A stretch of DNA of 11,245 bases from Oscillospiraceae bacterium (GCA_009786775.1 WQRL01000025.1:1-11245), one strand, 5' to 3'. Positions 1-7,189 are shown, counted from the stretch's first letter. Program-made: numbers and translations. The notes: generated by a model from the sequence alone, not told the origin.

Positions 1-2
1 TG

Positions 3-653
3 CAGGCGCGGGTGCATTATGCGCTTACCCAAACGGCCAAAACGCTGTCTGTTTACTGTTACACCTTAGAAGCTGCCGGCGTGGCCGCTGATATGACGGC
101 GCTTGACAATAAAGCTGATAAGACCGCCATCGGGGCAAATGAACTGCGCAAGGAGTTAAATGCGGTGTTTAAGGGGGGCGGATCTCTCAAAGATATAGGA
201 AGCAGAATAAATAGTGCAGGCAATGTTATAAACCTTGCCTATGGTTACGGTGAAGAAGCTGTGGGCAACCCGGAGGCTGTATTACAACAAATGCTTTCGT
301 TTGGGCAAAATGAATTGCGCAACCAGGTGTTTGAGCTTGTGGCCAGGCCGATGGTGGGCAGGTATCTTTCCAACGGCGATAAAACCGCTGATGAATATTT
401 GCGCTCGGCGAGGGTGGTAAACAGCCGTTCGGGCGCAGTGGGGCTAAGTGCGCTGGAGTTTCACCAGTTTGGCAATTTGGGGACGGGAAACAGTGTCTTG
501 CTCGATAAAGACGGAAATGTGAAACTGACAGTGGAGTATGAAGTTGAATATACCTTCGGGGCATTGCCTCTGCCCTTTAACCCGACTCTCAAGATTACTC
601 AGACAGCCATAACGAAGGCATGGCTCAATGGCAGCGGACAGGGGTACTGGTGA
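3..653 (+). CDS. TadE-like pilus-assembly protein, C-terminal part (5' truncated)
   Basis: The reading frame is open to the left edge (Gln-Ala-Arg precede the first possible GTG at 12), so the true start, with the expected N-terminal membrane helix, lies outside the window. The visible part begins with a segment of the type VHYALTQTAKTLSVYCY, which resembles the region right after the transmembrane helix in TadE/TadG-like minor pseudopilins. The middle is polar and variable. The C-terminus (about the last 55 residues) has an alternating hydrophobic pattern, LTVEYEVEYTFG followed by LPLPFNPTLKITQ, as in the beta-rich tail of TadE-like proteins of Clostridia. The next gene is a prepilin peptidase whose ATG overlaps this stop codon, which supports a Tad/Flp pilus locus. 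The protein would sit in the membrane facing outward and help assemble or prime the pilus. The family call rests on the sequence pattern and context, because the diagnostic N-terminus is missing. Confidence 0.6.
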   Translation, partial: QARVHYALTQTAKTLSVYCYTLEAAGVAADMTALDNKADKTAIGANELRKELNAVFKGGGSLKDIGSRINSAGNVINLAYGYGEEAVGNPEAVLQQMLSFGQNELRNQVFELVARPMVGRYLSNGDKTADEYLRSARVVNSRSGAVGLSALEFHQFGNLGTGNSVLLDKDGNVKLTVEYEVEYTFGALPLPFNPTLKITQTAITKAWLNGSGQGYW

Positions 654-1207
654 TGGTTAGTGTGTCGCGGGAAAATATGATGCGCATACTTCCGTACTTA
701 GGCCTTCCTGTGCCGGTTATATTACTTCTCATAATGCGGGAGGGCCGTACAGAGCCATTTGTACTTCTCTGGCATGAACTGCTCATAGTATTTGGCTATC
801 TGGCGGCTGTGCTAGACCTTAAGACGAGAAGAATTCCAAATAAATTAATTATGCTCATGCTGGCTGTATGGGTTATGACACTTGTACCTAAACTGTTTAT
901 TGACCCCGGCACCTCGGTGGAGATGCTCATTGAGGGAGCTTTGGGATTTATGGTTTGCGGGGCTATATTTCTTGTTGTATATATTTTCAGCCGTAACGGC
1001 CTAGGCGGGGGAGATGTGAAATTCATGGCAGTTGCAGGTTTGTACTTGGGTCTTGAAAATTCAGTTCCCGCAGTCTTTATAGGCACAGTGGCCGCAGCAA
1101 TAACAGGCATTGTGCTGATAGTGCTCAAAAAAATTCAGCGCAAAGATCCTATACCGCTCGTGCCATTTTTATACGCAGGGATTTTGGTTACGCTATTTCT
1201 AAGATGA
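653..1207 (+). CDS. A24-family prepilin peptidase (TadV/CpaA-like)
   Basis: This is a 184-residue polytopic membrane aspartyl protease that would cleave the leader peptide of Flp-type prepilins. About six hydrophobic segments are visible. The two catalytic aspartates expected of the A24 family are present: D55 in LDLKTRRIPN and D121 in the GGGD motif (118-121) followed by VKF. It lacks the N-terminal cysteine-rich methyltransferase domain of PilD and has the short TadV/CpaA size. I chose ATG 653 because it overlaps the TGA of the TadE-like gene and has AGGGG at 640-644, eight bases upstream. An in-frame ATG at 620 would add 11 residues that lie inside the upstream gene. Its substrate, a Flp pilin, should be encoded to the left of the window. 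Confidence 0.88.
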   Translation: MVSVSRENMMRILPYLGLPVPVILLLIMREGRTEPFVLLWHELLIVFGYLAAVLDLKTRRIPNKLIMLMLAVWVMTLVPKLFIDPGTSVEMLIEGALGFMVCGAIFLVVYIFSRNGLGGGDVKFMAVAGLYLGLENSVPAVFIGTVAAAITGIVLIVLKKIQRKDPIPLVPFLYAGILVTLFLR

Positions 1208-1352
1208 ACTGCGAAACGGCAAGTTTCAATAGGTTCAAGTTTACCTAAATATGCAGGCGGCTTTGGCTTGCGAAAAACACCGCTGATGCACATATTCATG
1301 ACAACTTCCGGTCGTTGTGTGCCTAAGCGGAGCGAAAGGAATTGTAGTAAAA
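1208..1352 (+). other. Intergenic spacer between pilus genes and signalling genes
   Basis: This is a 145-base gap. It contains a short perfect hairpin GAAAC-ggcaa-GTTTC (1213-1227) without a T-tract, so it is not a convincing terminator, and a direct repeat of CAAGTTT. Its right end, CCTAAGCGGAGCGAAAGG (about 1322-1339), loosely resembles the AGCGGAG and GCCTAAG stretches of the spacer at 9574-9652. I see no credible coding frame. Confidence 0.35.
1268..1296 (+). promoter_or_regulatory. Candidate weak promoter for the WG-FHA-kinase genes
   Basis: TTGCGA (1268-1273) and CATATT (1291-1296) are separated by 17 bases, with four of six matches to consensus in each box. Transcription would start near 1303, about 50 bases before the WG-repeat gene. 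It is one of many possible weak matches and transcription may instead read through from the pilus genes. Confidence 0.28.
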
Positions 1353-2666
1353 ATGAAAAAACGTATACGGATTTTGATTAGTGCAGGCTGTGTCACTATT
1401 TTAGCCATTGCTTGGATTATAACAATCGGCTCGGCTTCGCCTGCGCAGAAGCAGCTTGAACTGATTTCCCAAGCCGCAGTGTTTGCCCAAGATGGCCTGT
1501 ATGTCCGTGCGGTTCCTATTCTGGAGGAAGCTGCGGGGTACAATGCAGCCTATACGCTTGCTGCCGAGGAACACCTCAAAGCGGCATACTTGGCACTTGC
1601 AGACACAAGGGGGTATACCCGCAAATACACAAACCTTCTGGAGAAGCAGATGAACCGAAAGGAAGTTAGCTCTGAGATTTATGCCGAGGCGGCCAATTAT
1701 TACCTAGGTAAATCCAGAACCGGCGAGGCGCTCAAAGTGCTAAAAGCGGGAATTGAAAAAAACTCATGCCAAGAGCTTGCTGTGCTGTATGAGAGTTCCC
1801 GCTACGCTTATGAAACTACCCGAAGCACCTACGGCTATGTTGGTGCCAGCTTAGGTGGGTATGTGCAGGTGGAAAAAGATGGGCGCTGGGGTATAGCAGG
1901 AATCGGGGGAGTACCTGTTATCCCTTGTGAATACGAGAAAATCAGTACACTCAGCGGGGATAGGGCAATTGTTATGAGCGGCGGTAAGGTCTTTGCGGTA
2001 GACAGAAACAACAACCGCATAGCTATTTTAAGCAGTGAAGCAGAGGATATAGGCAACTACTCGGAAAACCGGGTTGCGGTAAGGGCCGGGGGAAACTGGT
2101 ACAGGGCGGCAGGGGATCTCGCGCTAGGAAGCTCCGGGTTTGAAGAGCTTGGAACATACTCCGAAGGCTATGCTGCGGCCAAGGCAGATGGCAAGTGGGG
2201 AGTCATAGACATAGGCACAAAGTGGCTTATCAGTCCCGAATATGACGGCATTATCACAGATGAGCTTAACAGGTGCTATGGGCAGGGTTCTGTTTTTGTG
2301 ATTTCCGCAGGCGAGGTTTTGCACCTTAGGGGAGGAAAACAAATAGGAGAGGCTTATGAGGATGCCAGGCCGTTTTCAAGCAACGGTTTCGCAGCAGTCA
2401 AAAGAGATGGGAAATGGGGTTTTATTGATTCGGACGGAAGTGTAGCCATTGAGTTTATTTTTGATGATGCCCTGTCCTTTGGACAGCATTTAGCGGCGGT
2501 GAAAATCGGAGGCCTTTGGGGGTATATAAGCACCGGAGGGCGTGTGGTTATTGATGTGCAGTATGTTCTGGCAAGGAGCTTCGAGCGGGGCTGTGCGGCG
2601 GTTTTGACTGAGCAAGGCTGGAAATTTATTACATTACTGGAGTACAAACAGGAGGCGGGGCTATGA
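1353..2666 (+). CDS. Membrane-anchored WG-repeat protein
   Basis: This 437-residue protein has a basic N-terminus (MKKR) and one hydrophobic helix at about residues 5-27. No lipobox or convincing cleavage site is visible, so it is probably anchored with its bulk outside the membrane. Residues 30-150 are helical and alanine-rich with TPR-like spacing. Residues 170-428 hold degenerate WG repeats (KDGKWGxID type), clearest at RWG 178-180, KWG 281-283, KWG 354-356 and LWG 388-390, ending in a poor copy at GWK 422-424. WG repeats are thought to mediate protein binding. No enzymatic motif is seen. ATG 1353 follows GAAAGGA (1334-1340), spaced 12 bases, and places the membrane helix correctly. A GTG at 1317 would add 12 unlikely residues. 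The stop overlaps the start of the FHA gene (ATGA), so the two are translationally coupled. Confidence 0.85.
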   Translation: MKKRIRILISAGCVTILAIAWIITIGSASPAQKQLELISQAAVFAQDGLYVRAVPILEEAAGYNAAYTLAAEEHLKAAYLALADTRGYTRKYTNLLEKQMNRKEVSSEIYAEAANYYLGKSRTGEALKVLKAGIEKNSCQELAVLYESSRYAYETTRSTYGYVGASLGGYVQVEKDGRWGIAGIGGVPVIPCEYEKISTLSGDRAIVMSGGKVFAVDRNNNRIAILSSEAEDIGNYSENRVAVRAGGNWYRAAGDLALGSSGFEELGTYSEGYAAAKADGKWGVIDIGTKWLISPEYDGIITDELNRCYGQGSVFVISAGEVLHLRGGKQIGEAYEDARPFSSNGFAAVKRDGKWGFIDSDGSVAIEFIFDDALSFGQHLAAVKIGGLWGYISTGGRVVIDVQYVLARSFERGCAAVLTEQGWKFITLLEYKQEAGL

Positions 2667-4075
2667 GTTATGCTATTCAATTCAAAAATGATATTTTGAC
2701 CGGCGCGACCTTGGTGATAAGGATTCCTGAAAAGGATGTTGACCAAAAAGCCCTCCTGACAGTAGGGGCGGACATGCCTTCCTTTATACTGCCGTTTCGC
2801 TATTCCCATATCGAAGGGGAAGTCGAACTTATATATCAAATAGGGCTAAAATGCAAGCTCCAGCACATGGAGGGAAGGCGCAGCACAGAAGAATATGCAC
2901 AGCTCTGGGCGAGCTTGCTTGAGCCGCTCTTTGTGTGCGGGGACTGGTTTATGAAGCCGCGCGCCTTCATACTGAGCATCGAATATTTGTTTTACGACAA
3001 GGAAAAAAATACCGCAAGCTATGTATATATTCCTACAACTCAAGATGTTTCAGACCATTGTGCCCTCAGAGAACTCACAGCAGATGTTTCAAAGATAGTA
3101 ACGGTGGATAACCCTGTTCTTGAAAATAAGGTTTTGCGTGCCATAATGAAAAATTTTGAGCCGGAGGAACTTCTCAAGCTGTTGCGGCTTAATAAGTTGG
3201 AGGATGTGCCAGCTAGTGCAAAATTTTCGGAGCGAAACTTACTCACGGCAGCTAAGCTGCCCGAGGAGGGGGAAGAAGAAAGCTGCCTTAGCATTGCGCC
3301 GGCACAGATTCAAGCCATGCAGCTTAGCCCGCAGCAAGTTTTGGAGTTTTCTGAAGATGCAAAGCCAGAACCGGAGCTCCATTATGACCCTCGGGATATA
3401 ATAATTGAAATCCCAGAAAAAACCTCCCGGACAGGCAAATCAGGGGAAAAGGCAGCCGCAAGCAAGGCTGTTAGGTCAAGAGAGAAGAAAAACCAGAAGG
3501 GAGGAACCTCGGTAGGGGGATTTTTCAGCAAAATAGGTGTAGTGGAGCCGGTGGTATCCGAGCTGCCGCAAGGTGCAGGGCGGTATGTAAATCCTGCGGA
3601 GCAGTACGCTGAGGCCGACATAGCCTCAATGAGCTGGGATGGGATAGGTGCAGATACTCAAAGCAGCAGTCATCCCGCATTCCGAAACTATTACGGAAAG
3701 AGCCCTGCCACCGAGAGCGTAAGCAAAATCCGAAGTTTTGCAAGGCTAAGAAATGACGGTAGCCAGCAGCTTCCTATGGCAATAGATGTAAGCATTGCCC
3801 CTGGAGAGTTGTTTAGCATAGGGCGGCATGATTCAAGTTCAGGGAGAAAGCAGTCGAGCTTTGAGTTTGAGAAAAAAACGAAGGCAGTGAGCCGCAGGCA
3901 TGCTGTAATTGAGCGCGACGGCAAAGGGTACAAAATTACCGATCTGGCATCCAGCGCGGGGACATTTATAAATGAGAGCAGGCTTCCGCCAAACACAGCA
4001 TTTGCTCTTGAAAGCGGGTTTCGCATATCATTTGGCAACTGCGGAGCTGATTATATCTGGGAGTGCAAAGGATAG
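2663..4075 (+). CDS. DUF6382 and FHA domain protein
   Basis: This 470-residue protein has no evident membrane segment. Residues 1-175 match the DUF6382 pattern known from Clostridial FHA proteins: VIRIPEKDVDQKAL, FILPFRYSHIEGEVELIY, CGDWFMKP, a YVYIPTTQD segment and LENKVLRAIM. Residues 180-370 are a low-complexity charged linker. The FHA fold at about 380-466 shows GR (387-388), SRRH (410-413) and DLASSAGTFIN (427-437), the signature positions for phosphothreonine binding. The usual NGT is SAGT here. The ATG overlaps the preceding stop and has a strong GGAGG (2651-2655) seven bases upstream. The kinase gene follows after 71 bases. The protein likely reads phosphorylated partners made by that kinase, but the partner is not known. 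Confidence 0.88.
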   Translation: MSYAIQFKNDILTGATLVIRIPEKDVDQKALLTVGADMPSFILPFRYSHIEGEVELIYQIGLKCKLQHMEGRRSTEEYAQLWASLLEPLFVCGDWFMKPRAFILSIEYLFYDKEKNTASYVYIPTTQDVSDHCALRELTADVSKIVTVDNPVLENKVLRAIMKNFEPEELLKLLRLNKLEDVPASAKFSERNLLTAAKLPEEGEEESCLSIAPAQIQAMQLSPQQVLEFSEDAKPEPELHYDPRDIIIEIPEKTSRTGKSGEKAAASKAVRSREKKNQKGGTSVGGFFSKIGVVEPVVSELPQGAGRYVNPAEQYAEADIASMSWDGIGADTQSSSHPAFRNYYGKSPATESVSKIRSFARLRNDGSQQLPMAIDVSIAPGELFSIGRHDSSSGRKQSSFEFEKKTKAVSRRHAVIERDGKGYKITDLASSAGTFINESRLPPNTAFALESGFRISFGNCGADYIWECKG

Positions 4076-4146
4076 ATTAAATAACCTGTGATATAGGGAG
4101 CGGGGATCGGCTGTGCCTGAAACTCATCTAAAGGAATGGTACTTAT

Positions 4147-5187
4147 ATGAACAAACTTCATACATCTTTTCAAATTCTTGAGATATTGAGCACCTCGGGC
4201 AGCGGCAGTGTATATAAAGCCTGGCACAAAGGCCTTCAGAAAAATGTTGTGATTAAGAAACTGAAAAATACGGGAAACTATGATGCTGAAATTATGCGTA
4301 ACGAAGTGGAGGCTCTGAAAAACATAAAGAGCCCCTTTGTGCCGCAAGTTCTGGATTTCCTCACCGACAGTTCCGTCAGCTATACAATTATCGAATTTAT
4401 TGAAGGTGAGAGTCTTGATAAGCATATTATGCGCGGGGAGAAGTTTAAGCCGGAGCAAGTCTTGAAGTGGTATTACCAGCTTGCCTGCGCTCTTGAGGCC
4501 ATCCACAAGAGCAAAGTTTGCCACCGCGATATCAAGCCTGCCAATATAATATTAAGCAGCAGCGGAGATGTGTGCCTTATTGATTTCGATGTGGCATATG
4601 TCACAGGGAAAGGGATGAAACGCTACAGCCGCAGCTTGGGGTATGCCTCCCCGGAGCAATTGGCGGTATTTCGGCAAAATCTGCGCATTCCGGGGGTTTG
4701 CGCTCCACTTTCATTGAAAATTCCCCATTTAATCGACTGGAAACGCTCTGACATATACAGCTTGGGTGCAACAATGCTCCACCTGCTCACGGGTGTGAAC
4801 CCTCTGGATACATGTGGTGACCGCTTTAGCGGGATAGGTGCGCATGCTGTGTCCGCTCCGCCTGAAGGAGTGGGCTTTGCGCCCCCTGATGCGGACGCAA
4901 AACGCCCCCACAGAAGAAACTCGTTTGATGCTTCGCCTGTGGGGGCGGATACCGGCGGTCAAGATGCTTTACGGCAGTGCCGGCTATTTGATATTATTGA
5001 AAAATCTATGAGGTACGTCCCTACCCAGAGGTATGGGAGTGCAGTTGCTCTTAAATCTGCCCTGCGTGCGGAAGCTAAAAGTTATCACACGCGGCAAAAT
5101 CTGCGTCTGCTTCATAGGGGCGGAAGGCATAGATACCCGGGCCGGTACTTTCAGGCTGCCCGCAGAGAGCTTACTTGCTATCCCTAA
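4147..5187 (+). CDS. Hanks-type Ser/Thr protein kinase with C-lobe insertion and possibly frameshifted 3' end
   Basis: This 346-residue kinase has a glycine loop TSGSGSVYKAW (16-26), the ATP lysine K37 in VVIKKL, a likely helix-C glutamate E53, the catalytic loop HRDIKPAN (126-133), a DFD triad (146-148) in place of DFG, YASPEQ (166-171) as the APE element, SDIYSLG (201-207) and VPTQRY (291-296). All residues needed for catalysis are therefore present. The segment between APE and SDIYSLG is longer than usual. Residues about 223-278 are a Pro/Gly/Ala-rich insertion with inverted repeats in the DNA, where family members normally have a short loop. After about residue 311 the tail turns basic and unlike a kinase. 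A frame 2 continuation looks more protein-like (see findings). The start has AAGGA at 4131-4135. Its neighbours are the FHA gene upstream and convergent telA, with a 17-base overlap. It may be active, but structural damage is possible. Confidence 0.85.
   Translation: MNKLHTSFQILEILSTSGSGSVYKAWHKGLQKNVVIKKLKNTGNYDAEIMRNEVEALKNIKSPFVPQVLDFLTDSSVSYTIIEFIEGESLDKHIMRGEKFKPEQVLKWYYQLACALEAIHKSKVCHRDIKPANIILSSSGDVCLIDFDVAYVTGKGMKRYSRSLGYASPEQLAVFRQNLRIPGVCAPLSLKIPHLIDWKRSDIYSLGATMLHLLTGVNPLDTCGDRFSGIGAHAVSAPPEGVGFAPPDADAKRPHRRNSFDASPVGADTGGQDALRQCRLFDIIEKSMRYVPTQRYGSAVALKSALRAEAKSYHTRQNLRLLHRGGRHRYPGRYFQAARRELTCYP
4813..4980 (+). repeat. Repeat-like palindromic insertion inside the kinase gene
   Basis: This stretch has the palindrome CCGCTTTAGCGG (4821-4832), an inverted pair GTCCGC/GCGGAC (4851-4856 and 4891-4896) enclosing the smaller stems CTCC/GGAG and GGGC/GCCC, and a perfect 11-base inverted repeat CGCCCCCACAG/CTGTGGGGGCG (4903-4913 and 4937-4947). 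The 12-mer recurs at 9594-9605 in a non-coding spacer. The stretch stays in frame in the kinase. It reads as a small intergenic-type repeat that entered the gene. Limits are approximate, and no transposase or target-site duplication is evident. Confidence 0.5.
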
Positions 5188-6325
5188 TCTCAAGGAGCTT
5201 CTGCTTTAGCTCACCCTCGATACGCCCGAGCTCGACTTCCGCTGTGCGGCGGCGCTGTGAGCCTTCGGCTTGAATTGAGCGGACTTCTTCAAGTGTTTCA
5301 ATGAGCTTTTGGTTGGTGTTCACAAGGGTTTCTATGTCCACAACACCGCGCTCGGATTCTTTGGCAATCTCAATTGTGCCCATCTTCAGTTGCTCTGCAT
5401 TTTTGTTGAGTAGCTCATTTGTCATGTTCGTGACTTCACGCTGAGCTTCCATCGCCTGTTTTGCATTGTGCATGCCCAAGGCGAGAACCATCTGGCTTTT
5501 CCAAAGCGGAATTGTATTTACAATAGAGGTTTGGATTTTCTCTATCATCAGCGTATCGTTATTTTGTATAAGGCGTATCTGCGGAGCCATTTGAATTGAA
5601 ACCATGCGGGTCAGCTCCAGATCGTGGAGCTTCTTCTCGAAGCGGTTTATCATATTTGCATAGTCGTTGGCAGCTTGCGCATCTTCAGGCTTGCCTGATT
5701 CGGCGGCTATTTCTTTAAGTCTTGGAAGCTCAACTGTAATACATTCCTGCAGCTTGTGTTTGCCGGCGAGTATGTACATGGAGAGCTCTTTGAAATACTG
5801 CTGGTTGACCTCATACATCTTGTCGAGCATGGCTGTGTCTTTAAGAAGCACAATCTGGTGCTTTTCAAGCATTTCAGATATCCTGTCAACATTTGTTGAA
5901 ACCCGGGCATGTTCGCTCCTGAGGGTTTCAATCTGGTTGCGGACCCTCTTCTTAATCCCTAGAAAGCCCCTGGCCTGTTCTTGGCCGGTGGAAAAGCCCT
6001 TTAGTTCGACAACAAGGGACGAGAGCATGTTGCCCACTTCACCCATGTCCTTGGTTTTAACGCTCTTTAAGGTGTTCTCTGAGAAGTTTGCAATATTTCT
6101 CTGGGAAGCCGCACCGTAGGTAAGCACAGCATTTGTGTCTTTGATGTCAATTTTAGACGCGAAATCAGTGACCAGCTTCTGTTCGGGTTCGCTTAGCTTG
6201 CTCATGTCCAGTTCTGCGCCCTTTGACTCGTCAACGTCTGTAATTGCAACAGGGGCTGGGCTGCCGGTATCGTCCGGGTCGAGTGTTAGGGTAGGGATAT
6301 ACTCCATTGCGCCCATTTCTTCCAT
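5171..6325 (-). CDS. telA: TelA-family (toxic anion resistance) protein
   Basis: This 384-residue protein is almost wholly helical, charged and rich in coiled-coil pattern, and matches the TelA/KlaA family. Family-like segments are LVVELKGFSTGQEQ, GFLGIKKRVRNQIETL, LEKHQIVLLKDTAMLDKMYE, YILAGKHKLQE and NTIPLWKSQMVLALG, and the length is typical. The family is linked to tellurite resistance and to tolerance of cell-envelope antimicrobials, but its biochemical activity is not established. It is probably cytoplasmic or membrane-associated. I chose ATG 6325 (minus strand), where GAGGAG at 6338-6333 sits seven bases upstream. An upstream in-frame start at 6397 would add 24 residues that do not belong to the family. 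No XpaC-like or TerD-like partner is visible nearby. It converges on the kinase gene and overlaps it by 17 bases, with no terminator between them. Confidence 0.88.
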   Translation of the reverse strand: MEEMGAMEYIPTLTLDPDDTGSPAPVAITDVDESKGAELDMSKLSEPEQKLVTDFASKIDIKDTNAVLTYGAASQRNIANFSENTLKSVKTKDMGEVGNMLSSLVVELKGFSTGQEQARGFLGIKKRVRNQIETLRSEHARVSTNVDRISEMLEKHQIVLLKDTAMLDKMYEVNQQYFKELSMYILAGKHKLQECITVELPRLKEIAAESGKPEDAQAANDYANMINRFEKKLHDLELTRMVSIQMAPQIRLIQNNDTLMIEKIQTSIVNTIPLWKSQMVLALGMHNAKQAMEAQREVTNMTNELLNKNAEQLKMGTIEIAKESERGVVDIETLVNTNQKLIETLEEVRSIQAEGSQRRRTAEVELGRIEGELKQKLLEIRDSK

Positions 6326-6429
6326 AACAAATCTCCTCACTATAAAACAAAATATGATGCCCTGTAACCTGCCTTTTAGGCTCAAAATCAAGCCCAAAAG
6401 ATAACAGTATTCAGCATAAGGTGTTGACC

Positions 6430-6435
6430 ATTATA
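6430..6435 (-). promoter_or_regulatory. Candidate -10 element for telA
   Basis: On the minus strand these bases read TATAAT, a perfect -10 box, about 105 bases upstream of the telA start. The -35 position (6453-6458, reading TAGATT) is weak with three of six matches. If real, the telA and rpe promoters overlap back to back. Confidence 0.4.
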
Positions 6436-6450
6436 TACTATTAGTATATA
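6432..6450. promoter_or_regulatory. Operator-like 19-bp palindrome in the divergent promoter
   Basis: TATATACTATTAGTATATA is a perfect palindrome of two 9-base arms around one central base. It fills the spacer of the rpe promoter, enters its -10 box and overlaps the candidate telA -10 box. Placement fits a repressor site controlling both genes. Because it is AT-rich, chance symmetry is possible. No regulator gene is in the window. Confidence 0.45.
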
Positions 6451-6531
6451 TTAATCTATAGGAAGAAAGATTTTACTTGAAATTTTTCTAAAACATGCTT
6501 GATGTTTAAGAATTTTTGGTCGGAGAAAAAA

Positions 6532-7188
6532 GTGATAAAAATTGCTCCGTCGATTTTATCGGCAGACTTTGCAAAACTTGGAGAAGAAATCAAAACAATT
6601 GAAAGCGCGGACTACTTGCATTTTGATGTTATGGACGGGGTGTTTGTCCCAAACATATCTGTGGGTATACCTGTGCTTGAATCGGTGAGGAAAATTACGG
6701 ACATGGTTTTAGATGTCCACCTCATGATAACTTCCCCTGCCAAATATACGGCGCGCTTTGCTAAAGCGGGCGCGGATATAGTGGTGTTTCATGTGGAGGC
6801 AGAAACCACTGAAAATATATCTGCGGCAATCGGCGAACTTCACAGCATGGGAAAAAAGGTGGGGCTGACCCTTAAACCCGGGACACCTGCTGAGGCGGTT
6901 TTACCATATATTGGCAAACTTGACATGGTGCTCGTAATGACGGTTGAACCGGGGTTTGGAGGACAGAGCTTCATGCCGGAGATGCTTCCGAAAATCACCA
7001 AGCTGCGCCAGATGATAGCTGACTGCGGTAACTCTAGCTGTGAGATAGAGGTTGACGGGGGAATAAATCCCGAAACTGCCGCGCTCTGCGTGCAGGCAGG
7101 AGCCACGGTGCTGGTGGCCGGGAGCGACATTTTTAGTAAAACGGACAGGGCGGCGCAAATTAGCCGGCTGCGCGGTTTCGGGAGGTAG
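6532..7188 (+). CDS. rpe: Ribulose-phosphate 3-epimerase
   Basis: This 218-residue cytoplasmic TIM-barrel enzyme interconverts D-ribulose 5-phosphate and D-xylulose 5-phosphate in the pentose phosphate pathway. Family motifs are complete: IAPSILSADFAKLGEE at the N-terminus, HFDVMDGVFVPN, DVHLMI, the MTVEPGFGGQ loop and EVDGGIN with the second catalytic aspartate, then the phosphate-binding LVAGSDIF near the end. I chose GTG 6532 because GGAG (6522-6525) is six bases upstream and the protein then starts IKIAPSI as in homologues. TTG 6499 and ATG 6502 would add 10-11 residues and lack a ribosome site. recR begins one base after the stop, so the two genes form an operon from the promoter at 6424. 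Confidence 0.95.
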   Translation: MIKIAPSILSADFAKLGEEIKTIESADYLHFDVMDGVFVPNISVGIPVLESVRKITDMVLDVHLMITSPAKYTARFAKAGADIVVFHVEAETTENISAAIGELHSMGKKVGLTLKPGTPAEAVLPYIGKLDMVLVMTVEPGFGGQSFMPEMLPKITKLRQMIADCGNSSCEIEVDGGINPETAALCVQAGATVLVAGSDIFSKTDRAAQISRLRGFGR

Positions 7189-7189
7189 A

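Larger units (their letters stand above)
6424..6452 (+). promoter_or_regulatory. Sigma-A-type promoter for rpe-recR
   Basis: TTGACC (6424-6429) and TATATT (6447-6452) are separated by exactly 17 bases, with five of six consensus matches in each. Transcription would start near 6459, giving a leader of about 73 bases before rpe. It is the best promoter match in the window. Confidence 0.7.

Noticed and set aside
796..1128. Minus-strand open frame of 110 codons
   Set aside because: It is antisense to the prepilin peptidase, whose catalytic aspartates and membrane segments are clear, and it shows no coding features.
1213..1227. Hairpin after the prepilin peptidase as a terminator
   Set aside because: The stem is only five bases and no T-tract follows.
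4729..4962. Minus-strand open frame across the kinase insertion
   Set aside because: It arises from the GC-rich palindromic repeat and antisense kinase sequence, with no protein-like pattern or ribosome site.
6341..6369. Minus-strand TTACAG, 17 bases, TATAGT as a telA promoter
   Set aside because: The start site would fall inside the telA ribosome binding site and leave no usable leader.
6499..6531. TTG/ATG start adding MFKNFWSEKK to rpe
   Set aside because: There is no ribosome site before it, whereas GTG 6532 has GGAG six bases upstream and matches the family N-terminus.
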